64,000 bases of DNA, taken from positions 5,913,001 through 5,977,000 of the forward strand of contig NZ_CP036281.1 in the NCBI RefSeq assembly GCF_007750395.1, read 5' to 3'. Each line of letters begins with the position of its first letter. Within the stretch, counting starts at the first letter, position 1. The position numbers were made by a program, and so were the translations under genes. Origin of the DNA: Polystyrenella longa (GTDB lineage: Bacteria > Planctomycetota > Planctomycetia > Planctomycetales > Planctomycetaceae). Below, piece by piece: positions 58,198-64,000 of this stretch. Below the pieces are notes generated by a model. The model did no database searches, was not told where the DNA came from, and saw only the letters and a list, made by a program, of their open reading frames with translations.

Positions 58198-58853
58198 AAC
58201 TGTTCTCGCCACCTAAATATTTTTCGACATCTCACTAAGTTTATATCATACTTTACCATTTCAGAATCGCAGTGACACCATAGTTCGGTAGCAGATGATT
58301 TATTTTTTAACGTTCGTTGCAAAAGTATTGATAGCCGGAGCCTCGTGGCCGACTCGAAAGAAAACTAAGAATGTGTCTTGTTGCCCGTGGACCTCTAGGC
58401 AGAGATATGGTGGGCAGATTCCGGTGCTTATTTGGTGATCGCTGCTTTAATCTTTCGAGAAGAATGGGAGGTGTTCGAGGAAAGCCGGGACGAATAAGCC
58501 GCTGGTGGTCGTTCGACTACAGTCCGGCAGGAGATTAACGCCGTCCCCCCCCTTATCTTCTGAAACAGATCGACCCCGTTAGATATCTCAATTTCTCGCC
58601 CGCCGAATTTTCGAAATGCACTAGGAAAAGCGGTTTCAGATATGAACCGAGTTTTTTCCAAGGGGTACTATAAAGAAAGTGCAACGGAGTTGCATCAAAG
58701 GCGGGGGTGGGTGTCTGTTAAATACCCTTTTCGCTTGGAATTGTTGCATTTTTAGTTATGCAACATGGGTGTCGCAGTTCCACAATTGTCCCTGTCGTTG
58801 AGCAAAGAAAAAGAAGAACTCCCGTCCGTGGGAGCTCTTCTTTTGATACTTTG
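58198..58853. other. Intergenic region, no firm gene
   Basis: About 650 bp. A minus-strand frame at 58428-58661 of 78 codons has no ribosome binding site. Two inverted repeats on GTTGCA are present: TGCAAC-gga-GTTGCA near 58680 and TGTTGCAT at 58742-58749 with ATGCAACA at 58758-58765. Their role is unknown; one possibility is an attachment region. Confidence 0.4.
58811..58842 (-). terminator. Rho-independent terminator after the interrupted DUF6927-like gene
   Basis: On the minus strand a 13-bp stem with one mismatch (AAGAAGAGCTCCC / GGGAGTTCTTCTT) and a 6-base loop is followed by TTTCTTTGC. It begins 12 bp after the stop codon of the gene at 58854-59270, which supports that the gene was recently functional. 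Confidence 0.8.
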
Positions 58854-59270
58854 TCAAGCAGATTCGACCTGAGTATTACGTCGTTTCTGCCGACGTTGTT
58901 CGTGGTGAGAATGGAAGGTCTCTCGCCACTCCGCATTCCCTATTGGCACCATTCCAAGGTACTTCAGCGGGCATGAGTAATAGTACGGTCCCATTGACTC
59001 ATCCATATCCTTATAGCCCCACGCCCCTGATTGGTATTTCAGGAGGTCGCAAGCGATCCATCGCTCAGTCGGTTGAGTGACCTCTCCGTCCTTGTGAAAG
59101 GTCCGTTCCCAGACAGACCAAAGTGCTCCCGAGAATGCGTTGCCACGGTAACAGTGAGTAAGGCATGTTGACGTGACGACGATGCCGTCGTCTCTCGTTC
59201 TCTCCCAATCTTTGGTCCGCTCAGTGATCAGTTCTTTGCGTGTCCGATCGTTGGTAAATGTTCAACCCAT
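58854..59270 (-). pseudogene. DUF6927-like gene interrupted by TGA at codon 3
   Basis: The ATG at 59270 follows AGGAG at good spacing and is followed by GGT TGA ACA TTT. From the next codon a single frame of 135 codons runs without any lesion to a TGA at 58854, with FTNDRTRKELITERTKDWE, GALWSVWERTF, RWIACDLLKYQS, WGYKDMDESMGPYYYSCP and LGMVPIGNAEWRETF. The family (DUF6927, name from memory) usually begins M-G-W-x-F, so the third codon was almost surely TGG. There is no other ATG, GTG or TTG early in the frame. Other genes in the window use TGA as a stop. Function of the family is unknown; members are frequent on plasmids and integrated elements. Confidence 0.75.
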
Positions 59271-59325
59271 TTGGATGCTCCTATTTTCAAGTGACTTGTG
59301 TTGTTCGATACTTGAAAAGTAGGTG

Positions 59326-59613
59326 TTAGTACTCCTCGGGTAGGAGAATGCAGGTTGAAGAACGATCTGCTTCGGTGATGATCCAGATCTTCGTCCCATC
59401 TGATAGCTTGTAAGCGGAGAGAATGCGATACCCCTCTTTGACGGCTTCATCGTTTGTTGTCTTATCCTCTTCGTGGAGGTTTCCCCAGTCGCCTCCAACG
59501 TGACGGCTGAGCAACGAGCTCATGGTCTCATCTACTTTTTCAAAGGTGGTGATAGCTACGGGAGTGGCTACGACCTGTCCGAGGTTGAAAAGTTGTTTCG
59601 ATTCCTGAATCAT
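59326..59613 (-). CDS. Small accessory-region protein (common on mobile elements)
   Basis: A 95-residue protein with an ATG at 59613 behind AAAAGGAACG. It reads LGQVVATPVAITTFEKVDET, then LLSRHVGGDWGNLHEEDKT, and ends ITEADRSSTCILLPEEY. From memory this small family is common on plasmids and genomic islands and is often mislabelled as a restriction subunit, for which the length gives no support. It lies 56 bp upstream of the interrupted DUF6927-like gene, a frequent pairing. No function is known. Confidence 0.82.
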   Translation of the reverse strand: MIQESKQLFNLGQVVATPVAITTFEKVDETMSSLLSRHVGGDWGNLHEEDKTTNDEAVKEGYRILSAYKLSDGTKIWIITEADRSSTCILLPEEY

Positions 59614-59801
59614 GTGACGTTCCTTTTTGTGAAGGTGCGGTGTTAAGAACGTCTGTGGGGAGGGTGTCATAGATTGTCGCAAGAAACAGATGGTTGCTAC
59701 TTTGTTTTAACGAGCTCTCTTATATTGAGATGTGTACGTACGATCTGTATGATCTGTGTTTGAAGTGGCTTGTAATGGCATCTTTCTGAGGGTAAGGGGC
59801 A

Positions 59802-60521
59802 ATGAAAAAACATTGGTACTACGAGTTTATGGGGCAAGTAATTGGGCCAGCAGATGCCCACGAAATCCGAGTCCTCTCATACAAGGGAGTGATTTCCGTC
59901 GATACCATGCTCCGAAAGGGCGTTGACGGAAAGTGGGTACCTGCTGACTATGTTAAAGGTCTATTTCCATTGCCTCCTCAAACAGAGCAGCCGGCATCTT
60001 CAAAAGAACAGAAGATTCAAGATGCCCCAGTTGATTTGACGAACGTTCAACCAAACCATGTCATAAACCGTAAGACTAATAGTGAGTCGGATGAATCTGC
60101 GATTCTCACGCCGGAAGAACGAGCGGAACTTCTGCTTCAATTCAAGCACGACATGAACAAGATTCAAGATGTCAAAGACGTCGATGTTAAACCTGCCCTT
60201 ATAATATTTGCTGCGGTATTCGTAATGGTGTTCGTAGTAAGCCTCATCTCTCGAATCTCAGATCCAAGAACGAAAATATCCCCAGAGCCGACAGGAAGAG
60301 GTTTCACAACTGAGCGAATTGATCCCAGAACTTCAGGTTGGTCAGAACAATTTGGGCGTTCTGAGGAATGGGTTCGTGAAACTACCGATTCCGCCGACAC
60401 AGAAGTTGAAGCTCATCTCAAGATGAACCGAGCACTTATCATGGAAGGTGCGAGATTCAATGTTGAAACAGGAGTATGGTCGAGGGCGGATTACGAAGAA
60501 TGGACAGGAGAGTCCTACTAG
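59802..60521 (+). CDS. GYF_2 domain protein with one membrane helix
   Basis: A 239-residue protein with an ATG behind AGGGGCA. Residues 3-55 form a GYF_2-type domain (KHWYYEFMGQVIGPADAHEI, then GKWVPADYVKGLFPL). A polar linker follows, then one membrane helix at about 132-153 (ALIIFAAVFVMVFVVSLISR). The C-terminal 85 residues are charged, with a tail GVWSRADYEEWTGESY. The orientation and function are unknown. It is convergent with the integrase gene, which ends 22 bp away. Confidence 0.78.
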   Translation: MKKHWYYEFMGQVIGPADAHEIRVLSYKGVISVDTMLRKGVDGKWVPADYVKGLFPLPPQTEQPASSKEQKIQDAPVDLTNVQPNHVINRKTNSESDESAILTPEERAELLLQFKHDMNKIQDVKDVDVKPALIIFAAVFVMVFVVSLISRISDPRTKISPEPTGRGFTTERIDPRTSGWSEQFGRSEEWVRETTDSADTEVEAHLKMNRALIMEGARFNVETGVWSRADYEEWTGESY

Positions 60522-60543
60522 AACCTGAGTGATTACTACGAAT

Positions 60544-61455
60544 TCAATACGCCAACCTCTCAGACGCCTCCGCCAATTGCCCCTCAGTCCGCTGGACGTA
60601 TCTTTTGGTTGTGTTTAGATTCTCATGCCCAAGGATCTGGGCAAGCGAAACGAGATCTCCCGGATTGTCTTCGAGAAACTGATGAGCCATCGTATGACGA
60701 AGTAAATGTGGATGAATGGCGACGCCACACAGAGCGGCATATTTATCACAAAGGTTCCTCACTCCCCGATCCGTTAATGGTCCCCTTTCTCCGACGAAGA
60801 TCAACGAGGTGTCTATTGGTGGTCGCATTTCTAGCCATTCCTCAATTGCTCGGCGTGCAGGTAAAGGTAGCGGGACTGTTCTCTGCTTGTTCCCCTTTCC
60901 CTGACGGAAAACGACTGAACCGGTTCTCTCTCCGATCATCACGTCATCGAGTTCCAGATTTACCAAGTCGCCAACACGACAACCAGTATAAAGAAACAGG
61001 TTGAAGATAGCTTTGGATCGGGTGTCTTCTCGGAGTTCCACCTCTCGAAGGAGTCGCCGTACCTCGGATCGACTCAGCCCCTTTGGAGCGAGAGCCTGTC
61101 GCTTTAGTTCCTTAACAGGTGTTGCTGGATTGGAATGAAGGTGTCCATTTACCACCAGCCATTGCAGCCATCGACGGATCGACACAAGGCAGCGGTTAAC
61201 CGTAGCGACCGCTTGCCCTTTCTCTCGACGAAGGTGGTCCCTAAAGTCAGAAACATCCCGCACTGTGATCCGTTTTAATGCGAAGGACTCCTGATTGGTA
61301 CTTGAGAACCATTGGGCAAACTTTCTGATGTCTTGGATGATCGCCCTGACCGTATTTGGGGAGAAATCGTGTTCTGCAATGAACCGCTGGATGAGCTCCT
61401 CTTCCGCAGTTCCGGTAAGGATATTCTGAAAAACATTATTGCCCGAATTCTTCAC
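60544..61455 (-). CDS. Tyrosine recombinase (phage-type integrase)
   Basis: A 303-residue recombinase with a GTG start behind GGAGATAAG. Residues 20-105 are the SAM-like core-binding domain. The catalytic domain holds Arg160 (LYTGCRVGDLVNLELDD), a lysine near 180 (QGKGNKQR), His250 and Arg253 (HPHLLRHTMAHQF), His277 (QILGHENLNTTKRYVQRT) and the nucleophile Tyr286. It is complete and probably active. It is the last gene of a minus-strand run with an HTH protein and a RuvB-like ATPase, and so is likely the integrase of an integrated element rather than XerC/XerD. Confidence 0.94.
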   Translation of the reverse strand: MKNSGNNVFQNILTGTAEEELIQRFIAEHDFSPNTVRAIIQDIRKFAQWFSSTNQESFALKRITVRDVSDFRDHLRREKGQAVATVNRCLVSIRRWLQWLVVNGHLHSNPATPVKELKRQALAPKGLSRSEVRRLLREVELREDTRSKAIFNLFLYTGCRVGDLVNLELDDVMIGERTGSVVFRQGKGNKQRTVPLPLPARRAIEEWLEMRPPIDTSLIFVGERGPLTDRGVRNLCDKYAALCGVAIHPHLLRHTMAHQFLEDNPGDLVSLAQILGHENLNTTKRYVQRTEGQLAEASERLAY

Positions 61456-61503
61456 GACTTATCTCCACATATTAGACACAAAGTTGACATTGAATTGCTC
61501 AAA

Positions 61504-61533
61504 CTGGGGCGATAATGGTAGTTATCACCCCAG
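61504..61533. promoter_or_regulatory. Strong inverted repeat across the HTH stop codon
   Basis: CTGGGG-c-GATAA (61504-61515) mirrors TTATC-a-CCCCAG (61522-61533) around a 6-base centre. It covers the last codons and stop of the HTH gene and lies 49 bp before the integrase start. Without a T run it is not a good terminator. It may be an operator for the HTH protein or an RNA hairpin that lowers integrase expression relative to the upstream genes. Confidence 0.6.
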
Positions 61534-61998
61534 ATTATCGGTCGAATCCTGACGCTTTAGATGCAGGAATACTGTCTGCAAAATAATTGACTCATCAGTT
61601 TGGAAGGTCCCGTTCGGGAAGCATTCAGCAACTGCTTGCTCAACGTCCTTCCCTTTGACATTTGTCAAACCTAGGGATGCTAGATCATTGATCAGCTCAT
61701 TGTACTTGGTCGATTGAGTAGGTTGTTTCACTCTCTTTGGTTTAGAAGTAGGTGTCGCTGTCCCTCTCGAATAGAAGAGAATCGGCTTTCCATTGACGCC
61801 GCAGTTCCGACGCCGGACCTCAACACATATCTCTTGAAGATCTTCTGGATAGAACGGTCTTTTGTTGTCCAAACGATAAAGCGGAGATGGGAAAACACCT
61901 TCCTTGACCAACTGGTAAAATCGGGCTCGACTCAATCGACAAATGCGTGCCATTTCAGAGACGGAAATGATAGTCTTTGTTCGTAATTCGACACTCAT
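61525..61998 (-). CDS. HTH (excisionase/AlpA-like) protein of the integrase module
   Basis: A 157-residue protein with an ATG at 61998 behind AAGGA. Residues 10-65 form a MerR/AlpA-like winged helix (ISVSEMARICRLSRARFYQL, then FPSPLYRLDNKRPFYPEDLQ). The rest is basic and then helical. AlpA-like proteins control excision and integrase genes, and the order here (HTH gene directly before the integrase) fits. The C-terminal 75 residues are not typical of small excisionases. Confidence 0.8.
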   Translation of the reverse strand: MSVELRTKTIISVSEMARICRLSRARFYQLVKEGVFPSPLYRLDNKRPFYPEDLQEICVEVRRRNCGVNGKPILFYSRGTATPTSKPKRVKQPTQSTKYNELINDLASLGLTNVKGKDVEQAVAECFPNGTFQTDESIILQTVFLHLKRQDSTDNLG

Positions 61999-62019
61999 TA
62001 GACAGAATTCCTTCACAAA

Positions 62020-62964
62020 TTAGACAGAGTTTGTACGCAGTTCGGACAAGTGATCCTGTCCAGATTGTGTCAAAATGCGTTTCCCCTGATCGTCTTTCGT
62101 GATCAGTCCGCTTCGTATCAGGAAGCTTTCAGTGACATTGCTCACTGTTCTTGTGGGGAGTCCCAATAGGGAGGCGACCACGTTTAATCTTGTGGCTCCA
62201 TTACTAACGATTTCCAGATATTTCTGCTCCGTGACGTCGAGTCCGAGATGATCGATTCCCTCCAATTCACATGCTCGAAAGAGATGATCAGGAACGATGT
62301 GATGTTCACCCTCTGAACGGCAAACTCGGTGACACGACTGGAGCAGCCTAATAACAATACGGGGTGTCCCCCTTGACCGGATTGCGATCAATGGAAAGAT
62401 GGTGTTTTCAACAGACCAGCCCAGCGAGAGAGCTCTTTGTTTGCATAAGGTGAAGAGTTCGTCGTCTGAGTAGTATTCGTAACGCAGCGTTAATCTCATG
62501 CGATCTCTGAGCGGTTGCAACAGGCAATGTTCATCGGTAGTTGCAAGAAGCAAAGTGAAGTCTGCAAGAGCGATGCTCTTGGGAGACTTCCCACCACTAA
62601 CGATGACCTTCCGCTTGTCCAATGCAAGGTACAGGGCGGTTTGGTATTCCTTTTTGAGTTCGTGTGCCTCATCGATGAACACAATCGATTTGTCTCTTGC
62701 CGAAAGCAGGACGGCATTCAGATCAGAAGGTGTCGTAATTGATTGTCCTAATACCTCATGGAAATCACTCGCCATCTCAGAGGCGATGACCTGTGCTAGA
62801 GCGGTTTTCCCCAAGCCGGGACCACCCGTTAAAAGCGAATGGTCGAAAATCTTTCCATCCATTTGGCATGCATCTAACGCCACGGTGACTTGATCGATCA
62901 CCCTCGTCTGTCCGATGAGATGGGCGAGAGAAGAAGGTGAACTTGATCTGATATCGTTATTCAT
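62020..62964 (-). CDS. RuvB-like AAA+ ATPase in an integrase module
   Basis: A 314-residue ATPase with an ATG at 62964 behind a perfect AAGGAG. The Walker A motif is GGPGLGKT (residues 47-54), Walker B is IVFIDEAHEL, sensor 1 is LLLATTDEHCLLQPLRDRM, and the lid contains IAIRSRGTPRIVIRLLQSC. The order of these elements matches RuvB, the branch-migration motor of Holliday junction resolution. The C-terminus (about 255-314) is a winged helix. It is a second RuvB-type gene outside any ruvABC context, probably serving recombination of the element. It is not the housekeeping gene. Confidence 0.88.
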   Translation of the reverse strand: MNNDIRSSSPSSLAHLIGQTRVIDQVTVALDACQMDGKIFDHSLLTGGPGLGKTALAQVIASEMASDFHEVLGQSITTPSDLNAVLLSARDKSIVFIDEAHELKKEYQTALYLALDKRKVIVSGGKSPKSIALADFTLLLATTDEHCLLQPLRDRMRLTLRYEYYSDDELFTLCKQRALSLGWSVENTIFPLIAIRSRGTPRIVIRLLQSCHRVCRSEGEHHIVPDHLFRACELEGIDHLGLDVTEQKYLEIVSNGATRLNVVASLLGLPTRTVSNVTESFLIRSGLITKDDQGKRILTQSGQDHLSELRTNSV

Positions 62965-63012
62965 TTGTTTTCTCCTTGTAGGATATATAGGTGTCAATAT
63001 TTTTGTGAGGTG

Positions 63013-63612
63013 TCAAGGTGTGGCGACGAACTGTAGGTCATCGAACGCTTCCCGCAGTTCATTCTCATCTGGATATCCACCTTGATCGTCCCGGTTTTCG
63101 ATTGCTGACGGATTGTTGTCTGAGAGCCAGCAGTAGACTTTATCTTCCCATCCCTCAGGAAGGTCGTATTCGTCCTTTAGTCGCCTCGCAGCGTCCTCCA
63201 GATTGGCGAAGGTGGCTTCTGTTTCCCGTTCGCTGTAGTCGTCCTCGTCAAGGATAGGGTAGGTGTCCATTCTCTCCTGCAATTCGAGGTAAACCTTGAA
63301 TGCTTCGGTGATTTGACCATGTCTGATGACCCGAATAGAGAAGCCATCGACGTGCCCTACTGCCCAATGGTTGTGCGATTCGAAAATCACGTCAGGGTCG
63401 TCTGCTTCTGTGAAAGGTGTCATCTCTCTATCGATAACGGATGCGTTCGACAGATCGAGCAGCCCGCTGTCTCGATGGTGGGTGTAGATAATCGCCCAGT
63501 TATCAGCGTCATCTAGTTCTTCAAGTCGGTCCCAAATGAAGCAATCAAATCGTTTCCAGTTGCCAGCATATTGTTCAACAGCTTCTTCGTGTGATTGGTC
63601 ACAAATGGTCAT
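63013..63612 (-). CDS. Hypothetical protein of the accessory module
   Basis: A 199-residue acidic protein whose ATG at 63612 follows AAAGGAACG. It reads NWAIIYTHHRDSGLLDLSNA, HWAVGHVDGFSIRVIRHGQI and LKDEYDLPEGWEDKVYCWLS. From memory the family is widespread on plasmids and integrated elements and remains uncharacterised. It is the first gene of the minus-strand run, 48 bp before the RuvB-like gene, so likely in the same transcript. Confidence 0.82.
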   Translation of the reverse strand: MTICDQSHEEAVEQYAGNWKRFDCFIWDRLEELDDADNWAIIYTHHRDSGLLDLSNASVIDREMTPFTEADDPDVIFESHNHWAVGHVDGFSIRVIRHGQITEAFKVYLELQERMDTYPILDEDDYSERETEATFANLEDAARRLKDEYDLPEGWEDKVYCWLSDNNPSAIENRDDQGGYPDENELREAFDDLQFVATP

Positions 63613-63885
63613 CAGTGCGTTCCTTTCGATGGATTGTTGATCGTTATGAACGCTTACGAGGTGTCCTTTCTGGACTTCATATGTTGATCAGAGAAAGGAA
63701 GCGAATATTACGCAGAGAACATTCCTCGAAGTCTCACAGTTCAGTTACTGGCGGATCGTAAAGGCAAAGCTGTTGTGAACCATTGGAAAACCGGTATTTG
63801 ATTGACTTGGTTTGGTTGAGTCTCGAAAATGCTATTGTTCGGTATCCGAAATACGACAAAGACTTCTTGACCTAAGGAAAGCTTG

Positions 63886-64000
63886 ATGAAACGACTCTTA
63901 TTCGCTTTTGTGCTTCTGGTTGCGGTGGGGCAAAATGCAGTAGCCGAATCGCTAAACGTGATGACGTGGAATATTCGTTACAACAATTCAAACGACGGAA
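63886..64000 (+). CDS. Start of an exported endonuclease/exonuclease/phosphatase-family protein
   Basis: The ATG at 63886 follows AAGGAAAGC. The first residues are a signal peptide (KRLLFAFVLLVAVGQNAVA), and then SLNVMTWNIRYNNSNDG, the classic beginning of the EEP fold with the metal-ligand asparagine. The window ends after 38 residues. This family cleaves phosphodiesters in DNA, inositol phosphates or phospholipids; only the fold can be told here. It marks the right border of the accessory region. Confidence 0.85.
   Translation, partial: MKRLLFAFVLLVAVGQNAVAESLNVMTWNIRYNNSNDG

Noticed and set aside
58428-58661. Minus-strand 78-codon frame
   Set aside because: There is no ribosome binding site or family match, though the composition is not absurd.
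58742-58765. Attachment site of the integrase element
   Set aside because: The 8-bp palindrome has no matching copy at the other end of the accessory region near 63700-63880.
58854-59270. TGA decoded as tryptophan in this genome
   Set aside because: Many intact genes in the window end in TGA, for example at 5172 and 58854 itself, so a changed genetic code is not tenable.
59326-59613. Type I restriction subunit
   Set aside because: Such labels exist for this small family, but at 95 residues with no methylase or helicase motif it cannot be one.
62020-62964. Housekeeping ruvB
   Set aside because: The sequence is divergent, has no ruvA or ruvC beside it and lies in an integrase run.

Overview
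The window reads as chromosomal DNA of a planctomycete (order Planctomycetales), judged from gene content rather than a marker gene. It carries an ECF sigma factor fused to a long membrane-anchored C-terminal half, a second planctomycete-type ECF factor, three small proteins with an N-terminal GYF_2-like domain, a flotillin-like FloA, a sulfatase, a ThuA-like protein, an FGE-like protein, an acidic DSDV-repeat protein with an N-terminal helix-turn-helix, and LPS-type envelope genes. Genes are mostly monocistronic or in short runs with frequent strand switches. No rRNA, tRNA or CRISPR array was seen.

Layout: 1-4 kb is the 3' part of a conserved peptide-modification cluster (DUF2126 transglutaminase-like end, ATP-grasp/alpha-E protein, transglutaminase). 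4-16 kb holds a DtxR/MntR-type regulator, an oxidoreductase, secreted proteins, FloA, a decayed membrane protein gene, the fused ECF sigma factor and a beta-CASP nuclease. 16-29 kb holds rpe, a phosphatase-fold protein without its catalytic histidines, accD, a very large LptA/LptC-like protein next to a KdsD-type isomerase, an MFS transporter and the DSDV-repeat protein. 29-37 kb is an unstable stretch: a frameshifted small gene, a degraded DDE transposase, ribosomal protein S1, an FGE-like protein, and a REP-associated transposase (RAYT) among three REP-like units, one split by a 189-bp insertion. 37-56 kb carries an FkbM methyltransferase and YdeP-type molybdoenzyme pair, a VOC protein, a LeuA-like synthase, a GlmU-type uridylyltransferase domain, a PolB-like exonuclease, an orphan MoxR ATPase, a hybrid histidine kinase, an ECF factor, a LuxR-type regulator with an altered receiver, a ThuA-like protein and a sulfatase.

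From about 56.7 kb to 63.8 kb the content changes to accessory DNA: two broken genes, two GYF_2 proteins, and a four-gene minus-strand run (hypothetical protein, RuvB-like AAA+ ATPase, HTH protein, tyrosine recombinase). This resembles an integrated mobile element whose ends could not be located. The window closes in the signal peptide of an endonuclease/exonuclease/phosphatase-family protein.

The most notable items are the RuvB-like/HTH/integrase module, the RAYT with repeat units that copy its own start codon region, the DSDV-repeat protein, a nearly intact gene stopped by TGA at codon 3, two signalling or catalytic proteins that lack their key residues, and several genes in early decay by single-base slips.
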